A DNA stretch of 64,000 nt, from contig BJOX01000276.1 in assembly GCA_009731375.1 (NCBI GenBank), positions 467,101 through 531,100 on the forward strand, written 5' to 3'. Source of the stretch: Paulinella micropora. Lineage: Eukaryota; Cercozoa; Imbricatea; Euglyphida. This document shows, in pieces, positions 1 to 49,715 of the stretch (position 1 is the first letter of the stretch; the number at the start of each line of letters is the position of its first letter). The translations under genes and the position numbers were made by a program. The notes beneath the pieces are model-generated. The model saw only the letters and a program-made list of their open reading frames with translations. It did not search any database and was not told the DNA's origin.

Positions 1-1224
1 TGGGGTCAGATATGTCGGAGGGTGTGTCTTTGCACCACTCACTTTTGCTTTCATTCTTTCCAGTCTCATCGTCTTCTCGAACTCCGCATTCTCTTTCGCC
101 TTCTTCTCAGATATCACCAGCTTTTGAGCATGAGTGATAAAGGCCACCAATTCAGAAGCAGATCTGAGAAAATTATATTTCTCCACATATTGGTCAATAC
201 CTGCTTTGTTGGCGACCGGTGGTGCGTTACTAAGTGATTTAAGGACAGAGTGATCCTTGGTAGGAATCCATCTCTTCCATGCCTCCTTGTGCAGTAACGC
301 ACCCATCAACAGTCTGATCTTGGTCAGAACTCTGTCGGTCTTCTCTAACTCATCAATCACAGGATGAGTTTCTCCTGCTGCCTTAATGCTTTTTTCCATC
401 TCTGCCTTCCCCTCCTCCAAGGCCTTTATTTCCATTGTAAAAAAATGAAATATGCCACTCGAGTTTTTCGAACCCAGATTGGTCTTCATTTTTGTTACAT
501 CGACTGCCTCCTGACCAGTCGCGAGGAATCTGGCCGTTGCTCTTGGGTTTGTGTACTGGAGGTAACCCTCACATCGTGGGCCGTATGTACGTTCCCAAAT
601 CAGGGTTTGAGTGTACACCCCAAAGATAGCATCGAGTAATTCAAGGTGGGTGTGTGTGTCCCCAAACTTGATATGCTGTATCTTCTTTCTCTCTTCTGGA
701 TCAGAGACCAGTTTGCCGAGGAGCTGTGCTGTGTTTGATAATAGGATATAGACATCCTTTTTAGCACGACTTTTCTCTCTTCTTTGATCCTGAGGGATCC
801 ACACATAGGTATCCTTCTCTACCCCCATCTTGTTATCAAACTCTTTTTTAGTGAGGTCATAGTGGTCTTGCACCCACTGTTGTTCCTCCACTGTGATCTC
901 CTCTCCATCACTATGAATCAAGTCGATCATTTTTCGTCCTCCTCCTCCCGTGTAGGCAGGTGGTAAGGGATTACCATATGCTCCTCCTCCTCCCGTCTCT
1001 TCTTGTTCAAATCCTCCTTCATCTTCGTCTCCTCCATATCTTCCTTCATCATCCCAGCCCTCTTCTACTCCTCCTCCTACTCCTTCATCTCCTCCTCCTC
1101 CTTCATTCAATCCTCCTCCTCCTCCTTCATTCAATCCTCTTCCTCCTCCTCCTCCTGCTTCTTCTTCTTCTCTTCTTTGATCTGCCTCCGAGAATTCACT
1201 CACTTCGGCGGTCTCTGTCGACAT
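1..1224 (-). CDS. Hypothetical protein with acidic glycine-rich N terminus, truncated at the window edge
   Basis: A minus-strand frame is open from an ATG at 1224 to base 1, about 408 codons with no stop, so the C terminus lies outside the window. An in-frame TGA at 1258-1260 bounds the start. Residues ~1-95 are low complexity, with Glu and Gly runs and two near-identical 'GLNEGGGG' units encoded by a GGA-rich stretch. Residues ~96-408 look globular, charged and mostly helical ('YLQYTNPRATARFL', 'KEAWKRWIP'), and the visible end is Lys/Glu-rich. I see no intron signals and do not recognise the family. It could be a host gene, a transposon ORF or a viral ORF. The unusual motif array at 2.08-3.18 kb lies upstream of its start, which may or may not be meaningful. 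Confidence 0.6.
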   Translation of the reverse strand, partial: MSTETAEVSEFSEADQRREEEEAGGGGGRGLNEGGGGGLNEGGGGDEGVGGGVEEGWDDEGRYGGDEDEGGFEQEETGGGGAYGNPLPPAYTGGGGRKMIDLIHSDGEEITVEEQQWVQDHYDLTKKEFDNKMGVEKDTYVWIPQDQRREKSRAKKDVYILLSNTAQLLGKLVSDPEERKKIQHIKFGDTHTHLELLDAIFGVYTQTLIWERTYGPRCEGYLQYTNPRATARFLATGQEAVDVTKMKTNLGSKNSSGIFHFFTMEIKALEEGKAEMEKSIKAAGETHPVIDELEKTDRVLTKIRLLMGALLHKEAWKRWIPTKDHSVLKSLSNAPPVANKAGIDQYVEKYNFLRSASELVAFITHAQKLVISEKKAKENAEFEKTMRLERMKAKVSGAKTHPPTYLTP

Positions 1225-2083
1225 GATGTCGTAGTAGTGATCAACAGGAGGACAGTGTCAGCTCCTATGTTTGGTTTTTGTTCGTTTGTGTTCTGTTCCT
1301 CCTTCAGTCGATTGACTAGTGAAGAGAGAAACTAATAGAGAGGGTAGGATAAGATTCCCTGTCCTCTATGAAACACTGTTTGTATGTTTGTTTTTGTTTG
1401 AGAAAAATAGTCTTTGAGACTTTCTCCGATTTCTTGTTCTCCTTACTCAGATTACTTTCTCCTCCTTCTTTTCTATATTGTATCTAGTATGAGGCACTTG
1501 GACCTACACACAGATAGTAATAGAGAAGCTAGAAAAGCTCTCCTTGAGAAGTCGACAGTCGGTCGGATAGGTTCTCAGACCTACCTTTAGAAAACGATCA
1601 GAGATTTGCAAAAATACTCTGACGTATGTGTGAGATAATGCAGATAAATGCACAAACTAGAAGGGTAGAGTGTTGTGCTCCTGTCCCTATGCTTGTTTGT
1701 GTTTTGTGTGTGTTCCTTCACTCTTCTGTCCACCTCCTTCTTCTTGGTCTCTGTTTTTATTCAACTCAAAAATTCAAACCACTTTTGGGGATTGAAGCCA
1801 CTTTTGGGGATTGAAACCGGTTAAGGGTTAAAGTCAAGGTATATTTTGACGCTAAATTCAAGGTATATATTGACTTTAAAGTCAATGTATATTTTGACGC
1901 TAAAATGTGAGAGGGGCAGGCCCAGCAGGAGCGTCAGTTCTGTGAGCCCTGCTAACGCGGTGCAGCAGTGCCGAAAGAATGTATGGCAGGGGTGCCCGCT
2001 CTGGACGCGGCCGTCCGCCACGCAAGGCCCCTTGTCTAGTATCGAGACAGCCATTAGACTGTAGTTCCCATCACTCCCAAGAG
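1225..2083. other. Non-coding stretch upstream of the glycine-rich ORF
   Basis: No coding sequence is supported. At 1838-1905 a short motif close to AAGGTATATTTTGAC is repeated three times. It is followed by a GC-rich segment (about 1905-2040) that contrasts with the AT-rich flanks. This may hold the promoter of the minus-strand ORF, but no core element can be named. Confidence 0.4.
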
Positions 2084-3175
2084 TAGTGACTGGCACTAAA
2101 GGTGTTCAGTAGTCATCACTAACAACAGTTAGTGACGGGCACCACATATTTAGTGATCATCACTAATAACAGTTAGTGCTCATCACTACATCCTGTTAGT
2201 GATGAGCACTACATTTGTATAGTGATCATCACTAACAGGATGTAGTGATGAGCACTACACCAGTAGTGATGAGCACTACATTTGTATTGATCATCACTAA
2301 CAGGATGCAGTGATGAGCACTACGATGGCGTAGTGACAATCACTACCTTTTGCTAGTGACGATCACTACACCACTGTAGTGCTCATCACTACCTAGCATT
2401 ACTTGGTTAGTGATGAGCACTACAAAAATGTAGTGATCATCACTACAAACTTTTTTGTTTAAACTAGTTTGTTTAGTGATCGGCACTATCTTTTCTAGTG
2501 ATCGGCACTACGTTTCGTCGATTTGTTAAAATTTTTGCTTCCTCAGTACCATTCAGTGACAAGCAAGTGATGTGCACTCATGTTGTACTGATGAGCACTC
2601 ATATTGTAGTGACGATCACTACATACACTGGCAAGATACATTAAAAAACTGTTGGTGACAGTCACTAATTTGTTAGTGATCATCACTAGATTTTTATTGA
2701 TGCATAATTCCAAAAATTGTAATGATTCTAGTGATAATCACTACATTTTTTTTTAGTGACAATCACTAATTTTTTTCAAAAGTAGAGTTCTAGCAGTGCT
2801 TGCTAGTGACAGTCACTAAGTATGTAGTGATGTGCACTCACTTTTTAGTGATAATTATTTATTAAGTGCTCATCACTAAAATCCCTAACTTTTGCGTAAC
2901 AGTCAAATGTTAAAACAGGAAACACTTCCATTTTCAGGTAGTGCTCATCACTACCTCGGTAAGTGATGAGGAGAATGTAGGGTCAAGCGTAGTGATAGCA
3001 TTGAAATCACTACATTCAGGATACAGGAGGCCGTTGTGATGATCACTAACACTAGTAACACAATTTTTGTCTTATTTTAAGTGATCCAGCACTAACTTTT
3101 TTAGTGATAGATCACTAAAAAAGTTTAGTGCTCATCACTAAAAAAAGTTAGTGATGGTATTCCGTATTTGTAGTG
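2084..3175. repeat. Dense array of 15-bp palindromic motif TAGTG-N5-CACTA
   Basis: About 30 exact or near-exact copies of TAGTG-N5-CACTA occur in 1.1 kb, in both orientations, at irregular spacing of roughly 10-60 bp. Common forms are TAGTGATGAGCACTA, TAGTGATCATCACTA and TAGTGACAATCACTA; the five central bases vary while the two arms are kept. The spacer sequence is unrelated AT-rich DNA, so this is a motif array and not a classical tandem repeat. Such clusters are typical of protein-binding arrays (subterminal transposase sites, replication iterons, operator clusters). No bound protein can be identified from the sequence. Confidence 0.8.
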
Positions 3176-3640
3176 TCAAGTTCTACCTTTCCTAGCTAAG
3201 TTTGGCAATCTCAAACTTGCAGACAACTACTAGAACTAGGATAACACCTAAATCTTTTCAACAAAGTCTGCCTTATTGTAAATTTTCAAAAAGGAAATCT
3301 CTAGAATCTCTTCTTAGTTCTTCTACTAGTTCTAGTTCTTCAGTCCGCAATATAATTAATTCACAGTTTTGGGCCAGCAAAACATGTCGCAAAAGCGGAA
3401 TTTTTCGAGCACTCCTCCGTAAACAGCGTGCATTTTGACCTAAATTCTAACTGAAAGTTTTTTCGTTTCCGAAACACTTCCTTTTTTTTGTCAAAAAAAA
3501 AAAAAATCACAGAAAATTTTCCTTGACACTCCCTTCGACTGTAATCTCCCTTTTTTCTGTCCGTCCCATCTCTCTGTCTCTCCCTCACCCATCCACACAC
3601 ACCACACACGATCTCTCTCTCTCTCTCTCGTACTCTCTCT
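3176..3640. other. Non-coding stretch with a short (CT)n run
   Basis: No gene is supported. A short Ser-rich frame at 3202-3438 has no homologue I recognise and is probably chance. Poly-A and (CT)n tracts occur at 3491-3507 and 3611-3645. Confidence 0.4.
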
Positions 3641-3864
3641 CTCAGTAAGTAAGGTTTAATGAGAAAGAGACGAGAAAAATAAAGACTTAATTCAAAAGAA
3701 ATCTGGTTCCAAGGACATCAGTACAAGCTCATAAGGGTTAAAAAAAAAAAAAAAAATTATTATTACAGTAAGCAAGGTTTAATGAGAAAGAGACGAGAAA
3801 AATAAAGAAGAGCTTAATTCAAAAGAAATCTGGTTCCAAGGAACAACAGTACAAGCTCATAAGG
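3641..3864. repeat. Direct repeat pair (~100 bp units) of an interspersed family
   Basis: Two near-identical ~100-bp units begin with GTAAG(T/C)AAGGTTTAATGAG at about 3644 and 3769, separated by a poly-A tract. A diverged third copy beginning GTAAGCAAGCTTTAATAGAG lies at about 54,944-55,000, more than 50 kb away, so this is a dispersed family and not a local duplication. Confidence 0.7.
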
Positions 3865-3890
3865 AAATCTGGAGCTAAGGTTCAACAGAA

Positions 3891-3925
<35 letters not shown>

Positions 3926-3932
3926 CCCCCCC

Positions 3933-4003
3933 NNNNNNNNNNNNNNNNNNNNNNNNNNNNNNNNNNNNNNNNNNNNNNNNNNNNNNNNNNNNNNNNNNNN
4001 NNN
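3933..4003. other. Assembly gap flanked by poly-T
   Basis: Seventy-one Ns between a long T run followed by Cs on the left and a T run on the right. The local homopolymer probably caused the gap. Confidence 0.95.
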
Positions 4004-4035
<32 letters not shown>

Positions 4036-4438
4036 CCCTCCTCTCTCTCTCTATATATATATAAATTGAGACTTAATGGATATTAAAGCAATAATCTATT
4101 TCAATGAGAATGAAACTAACATCATTATTGAAATTTCTGTACAGTACCAAAATCAAAATGAAGAGCCAAGAGAGCCAGATATGTACAAAAATAATAACTA
4201 ATGTCAAAGGGTAACAAGAGCAAAAATAACACAAATACAAGACAAATAAACATAAAAGAAATCGCAAGCTAAAACGATAAAAAGGAGCAAAAGTAGAAAA
4301 AATATGCAAGACGAATAGAGCAGCAGTAAACAGAAACAAAAAGCAACAAAAACAATAATTTGACAAAGAAAGATAGCAAAGCCCAAATCACCTTAGTGAA
4401 CGAGCATCCTAGCTATCATAGTCATAGCCACATCCATG

Positions 4439-4690
4439 TCATACATCAATGTCAAGATCAAGACTAAACTCGTCAGGATGCGTATAACTAAACTTAGTGT
4501 CAGAGTCATAGTTGGCACACGAAACTGAGTCCAGATGAAGGTCACCAAGCCGAGATTCCAAGCTATCAATACCCATGCGGGAGGCAGCGACATCTCTCTC
4601 TCTCTCTCTCTCTCTCTCTCCTGATGGGAAAAGTCCCTTTATCGATCACAATACCCTCCGCGGAGACTAAAACTATCTATCTATCTATCG

Positions 4691-4721
<31 letters not shown>

Positions 4722-4738
4722 GATCTATTGATCTATCA

Positions 4739-4772
<34 letters not shown>

Positions 4773-4822
4773 TTATCTATCCATCTATACCATGTCTTTT
4801 CTCCATAGTAGCAGAATTTGGG
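4439..4822 (-). CDS. Possible 3' end of a minus-strand spliced gene
   Basis: The segment 4593 to 4439 reads as about 50 protein-like codons ('[18 protein letters not shown]', '[14 protein letters not shown]') ending in TGA at 4439-4441, entered after an AG at the end of a (GA)n tract. A second exon-like piece at 4822-4791 has a CAG acceptor and a GTATAG donor and encodes '[10 protein letters not shown]'. The microsatellite-like intron style matches the plus-strand receptor gene. The sequence between the two pieces does not give a clean open join, so the model is tentative and no function can be given. Confidence 0.3.
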
Positions 4823-4827
4823 CTGAT

Positions 4828-4864
<37 letters not shown>

Positions 4865-4915
4865 GAAAGGAGGAGAGATCAGGAGAGAGAGAGAGAGAGA
4901 AAGATACATATATAT

Positions 4916-4948
<33 letters not shown>

Positions 4949-4985
4949 ATATATATATAGAGAGAGAGGAACGGAGGAGAGATCA

Positions 4986-5064
<79 letters not shown>

Positions 5065-5082
5065 GAAAGGAGGAGAGATCAG

Positions 5083-5115
<33 letters not shown>

Positions 5116-5348
5116 GAAAGGAGGAGAGATCAGCAGAGAGAGAGATACCTATGAAAATCCTATGTATTATTTTTATTACCATCATACATACATACATACA
5201 TAACATACATACATACATACATACATATAGACACATGCATACATATAGTATCATGTGACTGCGCGAAGTTGCAGCGGTACGGAGTATATACATACATACA
5301 TACATACATACATGCATACATACATACATGCATACATACATGCATACA

Positions 5349-5380
<32 letters not shown>

Positions 5381-5450
5381 CATACATACATACATACGTA
5401 CATACATACATACGTATATAAATCACACACACACACATACATACATTAGT
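4660..5450. repeat. Microsatellite cluster upstream of the receptor gene
   Basis: Successive (CTAT)n, (GA)n, (TA)n, (GA)n and (CATA)n arrays. A diverged copy of the start of receptor exon 1 is embedded at about 5248-5280 (TCATGTGACTGCGCGAAGTT compared with TCATGTGGCGGCGGGAAGTT at 5453), showing that exon-edge duplication also affects the 5' side of the gene. No promoter element can be separated from the repeats. Confidence 0.8.
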
Positions 5451-5453
5451 CTC

Positions 5454-43856
<38,403 letters not shown>

Positions 43857-45690
43857 TATTGGCCTTGAAATTTAAGGCTTTGATTTATGAGTGTGATAGA
43901 TATTTTCAAGTGGGCAAAAAATTAGCATTGAAATTTAAGGCTTTGATTTAATGCTTCAGAAGCAGCTTCTCGCTCAATATTACTGACCACAATGTCGAGT
44001 GGCAAAACTTTGAACTCATTTTTCTACATCAATATTTGAGTTTTTTTTTTTATGCAAACATTTTTAATAATACAATGCTTGCCACTTGTAGGAATAAGAA
44101 GCGTAAGAGTAAAATGGAAGTGGCTACGAAAATACAGAGCACTCCGTTTGAAAGTCTTATCGTGAGCGGCATTCCGACACACAATGCCTCAGCATTACCA
44201 TTTTACGCAAGCACTGCTTTAATATTAATAGCATACTTGTTTGCCACTCGTAGAGCTGAGTGTGCCAGACCTTCGCTAATACATATGAATCATCGGAGAG
44301 CGTCAAGTTCACAAGTTCAAACTTAGACTATTTTTGCCATTTCAATGCCGGGCCGGCCGCTGTGAATATGACAGTCATGACTGGCAGTCATAGTAGTCAC
44401 TGTAGTGATACGGCCATTGCTGTTGGTATTAATATCGTTGGAAAGGAGCGGTAGGAGAAGCCTTTGTAGTATTAATCACTGGACACTTGAAAGAGGGTCG
44501 GACTTCACTTTATTAGAGAGATATAACTTGACAGGATAATCACTGAACACGTCACTAAGCGGCACAACCCCCAAGCCGGGGGCCGCCAAAGCTTTGAATT
44601 CACCGGACAGTTACACTTACAGTGATATGAGTATTCTATCATTAAAAGTTGATTGGTGAAAAAAAATATAAAATCATCATGAGTAGGTATTAATAATTGC
44701 TCATGTGGTGCGGGCCGATGTTGATATGACTAAACTTCAATTACGGTATTATTAATAATAAATTATCCAATGGTCCCCCTATCATCAAGTTTAGGAATGT
44801 AGTAACGCCGGGCCCCACCTACCTTATGTCACTAACACTGCTAGCAGATACTATCATCATCGGATGCCATACTTCACCTATATAGAAACTTATGATCAAG
44901 TTAAAGGAGTCGTCACGAGTCCTTACAGATATGTGCACCGTCAGGCTAACTCTATAGTTGAAACTATTAATAACTTTGGGAGTCACTGGCGCCGCAAAAC
45001 TCAATAGTAACTTATGATGCCGGCGGCGCGGTAAAAACTCAGTGAGTCCCAGCCTACGGTCAAGATGTTCAAGTTGCGCCGCCCACCGCGCGCTCCCCTC
45101 AGACTCAGTCACAGTGGACTCGTGACAGTTCTTTGCCGCTTTCTTGTGGCCGCCCCGGAGCCTGGCCCGTCTCTTAGGCAGGCTGATACTCCCCGCGGGC
45201 GGCCGCCGGTTCCCGGCGGCGGTGAGCCGCCCACTTGCCGACGTGGTAGACGGCCGGTCCGCAGCCACTGGCAGGGTCATGGATGATGAAACCATTCACT
45301 TTTGCGCCGCGCGCCCTACCCACTCCAGATGAACTTCGCTCCTAGTCCGAGCCGCTGTCGATCTTGCTGTCGAGGGCGCTGCCCACCACACTGTTGTCGC
45401 GTTGATCGTCGTCGTCCGCCTACTCGCCAATTGAAAGTTCTCCTACTCCATATATAAAATAAATCTTCCCTTCCATTAGGCTCTTCCAGCCGGGCGCCGC
45501 CTTTCCCCTGCCCTTTCCCTTCCTACTTTCCTTACTTCGGCGCCTTGAGCGCTTCGCCTTTTCTATCTTCTTCTTCTCCTGATCCGAACTTGGCTAAAGG
45601 CGTTTGGGCGGGCTAAAACTGATTGGCTCCCCTCCGCCTTGGCTTGATAGGAGACCTGAGGCTCCCCCATCCCGAGTCCTTGAGCGCTGG
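43857..45690. other. Non-coding stretch after the receptor gene
   Basis: No gene supported. A ~22-bp direct repeat (TTGAAATTTAAGGCTTTGAT) occurs at about 43864 and 43928. A GC-rich block at about 45040-45330 is open on both strands for 60-150 codons but looks compositional. TAGTG/CACTA-like motifs recur near 44390-44410, echoing the array at 2.1-3.2 kb. Confidence 0.4.
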
Positions 45691-45706
45691 CTTTAAATTT
45701 ACTTGG

Positions 45707-45751
<45 letters not shown>

Positions 45752-46840
45752 TGATCTGTATGCAGCCCGCAAAACCCCCCTCTCAACAGACCATAAGCTG
45801 CCTCTCGCAACAATACATTCTCACTCTCCATGTTATGAGTGCACACAAAACATTGCTGCTCACCTGACACTCGCCCCTCACATTGACGATAGACTTCTCT
45901 CTCTTTCACTATCTTCACTTTGCCCATATGGGCCTTCTCCTTGACAATGCCTGCTCTTTCTCGTAAAAATTTCCTCAACTGTATTGCTGGGTCTGCATCG
46001 TCATCTGTGCCGGAAGTGTCTCACTCCGTTCCCCTACCTAACTTTCCACGTTTTCTTCTTTCTCTATTTTTCCTTCTTTCTCTATTTTTCATTCTCACCT
46101 GGCTCTTCTTTCTTCTTCTGCATCTCTTCGCATTCATGCAGGCGGTGCTCACCCTCACACATCCTACATTCCTTCTCACATGTTGAGAACACATGCCCCT
46201 CAATGTTACAATTGAAGCATTTTATGTCCCCTTTCTTCAAAGTCTTCTTTCTCGTTCCTGATTCTTTCCCTCCCCCTTTTCTGTTAGTGGTGGTGTGTTT
46301 GTATCTACAGTTAGACCTATCGCAGCTGACTGCCATCTCAAACTGATAGCAAACCCCATCCATACTATCCATAGTGACTGGCCCCTCTGTATGAGCAAAA
46401 CGACACTCATCCCCCCACATGCATCCACTCTCCCTCTGAACCCCAAAAACAAACGCCTCTCTGTCCTTCCTCTCTTTTGTCAGAGTGGCATCTTTTCCTA
46501 CGTCTGCTTTTTCTTTCTCTCTTTCCTTATTCCTATCTATCTCCAATATATTAATGCTCTTTCTTCCAACTCCTCCCACTATTCTTCGAAAGACCATGCA
46601 TGCTTCTTCTTGTACATCTTCAGCGTGCTCATCCATCCCCCCAATCCTGTCTCACCCCCTCTCAAGCATACTCAGGGTTTTGCAAGGCATTGGTGATTAT
46701 AGTTTCCAGTGTTCTTTTGGGTGTCTTATGGCCTACTGCCTTCCGTTCTTCATCTAACGCAACAAACGCATCAAACTGTGGAGCATAATCACATCCCCCA
46801 TCAAACATCCATGCATTCATCGCATTTATCTTATCAGCAA
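45613..46840 (-). pseudogene. Broken gag-like ORF with CCCH and CCHC zinc fingers
   Basis: Three minus-strand frames look like pieces of one protein. The N-terminal piece (about 46840-46660, 'INAMNAWMFDGG' ... 'ITNALQNPEYA') ends in TGA. The middle piece (46636-46082) has a CCCH finger (CMWGDECRFAH), a second C-x6-C-x4-C-x3-H finger (CYQFEMAVSCDRSNCRYKH), then a zinc knuckle (CFNCNIEGHVFSTC) and a further Cys/His cluster. The C-terminal piece (45978-45613) holds 'CFVCTHNMESENV' and 'GGFCGLHTD' and then (GA)n-encoded Glu/Arg. Paired CCCH and CCHC fingers suggest a retroelement gag/ORF1 or an RNA-binding protein. No reverse transcriptase is in the window. Frame breaks may be decay or assembly indels. 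Confidence 0.5.
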
Positions 46841-46845
46841 CTTAA

Positions 46846-47343
46846 TATCACAGAGGTGGCGGAGAGGCGCTTGTGGAGAAAGGAAGCTCCCAAAGAAGGC
46901 TTAGGGCGACCTAAACCCGTCGCAGCGCCAGGCCCGGAAGGAAAACAACGCGAGGAGGCGAAGTTGGAGCCTGGGCTGCCGCAGTCGAAGGTGAGTGAGA
47001 CGGAGCGGCTCAAGCGTCTGGAGGTGATACTGGCACAACAGGATGAGGTGAATAAGAAGCGCGTGGCCTGGCCCCCACAGTGGGAGGATGACCGAGAGGA
47101 TCTACTCGACTTCGAAGTGAGGTAGCAGGAGTACGTACTACCTGGACTCCTATACCGATGGTCTACCGGTTGGCCTTTTCCCTACAAAAAACCAAAGATC
47201 CCGAAACATTGGGACCCGAAGCCCTTGAGAATCGGCGGGGCTTGGGAAAAGAGACCAAGACCTTATTGATTACGGCCGCTGGGAGAAGGGGACACACCGA
47301 AGCACGTGGTGGTCTACGCAAATGGAGTCAAGGGGGAGCCTGA
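46846..47343 (+). CDS. Unrecognised exon-like plus-strand sequence, possibly decayed
   Basis: After CACAG at 46846 a frame runs to TAG at 47123-47125: charged and Pro-rich, then helical ('SKVSETERLKRLEVILAQQD', 'WPPQWEDDREDLLDFEV'). Beyond this another frame reads 'WPFPYKKPKIPKHWDPKPLR' and, after a TGA, 'GDTPKHVVVYANGVKGEPDS', which vaguely recalls doublecortin-like domains. Neither segment has clear borders on both sides. It may be part of a host gene into which the neighbouring gag-like element inserted. Confidence 0.35.
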
Positions 47344-47512
47344 CTCCATAAGTTCGCTAAAATTTACTATAGCTAACTAGTACTACTAATATTTTTGCGG
47401 ACTTACGTGGCATTTAGCTGTTAATTTCAGAAATTCAAGTTTTCAACGAAAACACTGAGATATGAACGAAATCTGAAATTCCAACAAAAATCAGTTTTTT
47501 TCTTTCTTTCTT

Positions 47513-47548
<36 letters not shown>

Positions 47549-47745
47549 NNNNNNNNNNNNNNNNNNNNNNNNNNNNNNNNNNNNNNNNNNNNNNNNNNNN
47601 NNNNNNNNNNNNNNNNNNNNNNNNNNNNNNNNNNNNNNNNNNNNNNNNNNNNNNNNNNNNNNNNNNNNNNNNNNNNNNNNNNNNNNNNNNNNNNNNNNNN
47701 NNNNNNNNNNNNNNNNNNNNNNNNNNNNNNNNNNNNNNNNNNNNN

Positions 47746-47798
<53 letters not shown>

Positions 47799-49275
47799 TG
47801 CATTTGAATGTCGCTAGCCATGCAACGTACTTTCAAGCAGGTTTTTTTTCAGTGTCAGAAAGTGGTCTATGTCTTCGCTGTGTCTGCATCTGCTGCTGAA
47901 ATATTAATATTTAATACTATGATCTTTTTTGATATGATTAAAAGACTATGTTTGCCGCCCGTAAAACTTTGAATTGTTTCAAAAACATCGCTGCTCCAAA
48001 AATTTGCACACTGATTTCTTCTTGACAATGCTGACTTTGTCGACTCGCCGGATCATGTGCGCTTTGCTGCGTACGTATCATGAGTCTACGATTTGGGGTG
48101 CGAGAAATTATAATATATGTAATTTGAGTCTTATCGTAATGGCCCATGGAACGCTGATTCAATCGATTTGCTTAGTGAGTCGAGATGACTGATGATCATT
48201 CATTATCATTATATATACTGATTATTGACAAATAACTTACTAGTATGATCCGTAAGTGATCAGGCGTGCCCCCTGGGCCCGGTAATATGAAGCAGACTTT
48301 ATGATTTTTGGCCGCTCAATCATCATTTTATCTTTTGAGTCACCTTATTGATCGATTATGCTTAGTCGGATTAGTATTGACTGAATGATATAATTCCAAT
48401 TTATAATTAAGACGAGTCTGTGTTGCGCATTAATCGTACTACTCTTGACATAGACTAAGGGGGATCGTTGTAAGGATCACTCAATACAAGTGGCAAACAC
48501 TGATGCTGCCTATTAATAGTTATAGGCTAAGTCACAAGAGAATGTGACTGTCTAGCGGTAAGGCGGTCAAGGTCCCTGAGTGACCGGAAACATCTTTCAA
48601 TGCAGGCAGTGGTCCGTAGCATTTTAAGTTCAGATCAATATTAAAATGTTAGTGTCACATGATTATTGATAATAATTTAATTATGATTTCATAACCTTCG
48701 TCACCCATCAGAAGTGCGAGGATCATTAGTCGAAGTACGCAGTGCCAAACACAAACTTGCAGTCACAAGCGAAAACACAAACACCGTCCAATTTGAAACA
48801 CGTGTACAGTTGAAGCACACAAACATACCGCGGCACACAGGGCTCAGATGGAGCCACCTGGGTTGATTTTGTTTTCTTAATCATAATCCCCAGATGACAG
48901 TTAAATGAAAGAGGCTTTTTCTGCTAAGTTTTCTGACACTTTCCAAGTCTGAGTTTGTTACTTCTCAAAATTTACTACTAGTACTGAGGGAGGGGGGGGG
49001 GGGCTACGATTTGTCATGATTGCCCGTATCATGGAAAAAATTAAGTCCGAAGTGTCAGTGAACCGTTGTAGGGATGAAGTTACTGATAGCCAGTATAATG
49101 ATTAGTATGCATGTATGTATGCATGTACGTGTGTGTGTGTGTGAGTGTGTGTGTTTGTGTGTGTTTGTATGCGTGTTTGTATATGCGTCAACGATGTGGT
49201 GGCCAGTGTGCGAGTCAGTATTATATATTTGAGTGAGTGCAATCTTGTGTTTGTGCGTGCGTTTTGTGTGTCACA

Positions 49276-49306
<31 letters not shown>

Positions 49307-49715
49307 TGGCACTGCGTGCGTCGTGCTAAAACAAGGCTTGAACCTCCAAACAACGATCGGATTGAACAACTTAAAACAACAACAACAATATTATAACAAC
49401 TTTTAATATTGATACACGCACACAAGAAAAATCGAGATTCAGAAACGCAGAAAACTTGGTTGATGCATTAATATTAACAATAATTTGAAACTGAGCAACA
49501 CAAGATACTAGTAAACAAACAACATGGAAAACAATATTTGTACTTTGTTTTTTACAAACGAATTTAAAGCAAAACAAACGAACCAACAAAACCTGATGAA
49601 ATAAATGCCGCTTGGAAACGCAAACAAAAGAAGGTCAAAAATGCCTTGCAACAACAACAAATTCAAGCTAGTCGATCTGCTCATAGGTGACAGTGTTGGG
49701 CCTGGAGTTAGACGA
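47344..49715. other. Non-coding AT-rich stretch with poly-T gap
   Basis: No gene supported. A gap at 47549-47745 is flanked by long T runs. From 47840 to 49600 the sequence is complex, AT-rich and free of long ORFs, with (GT)n around 49130-49310. It may include the 3' region of the minus-strand gene that ends at 49716. Confidence 0.5.

Noticed and set aside
44819-45295. A 158-codon minus-strand ORF
   Set aside because: It lies in a GC-rich block open on both strands, lacks recognisable motifs and ends in AT-rich low-quality sequence; chance is more likely.
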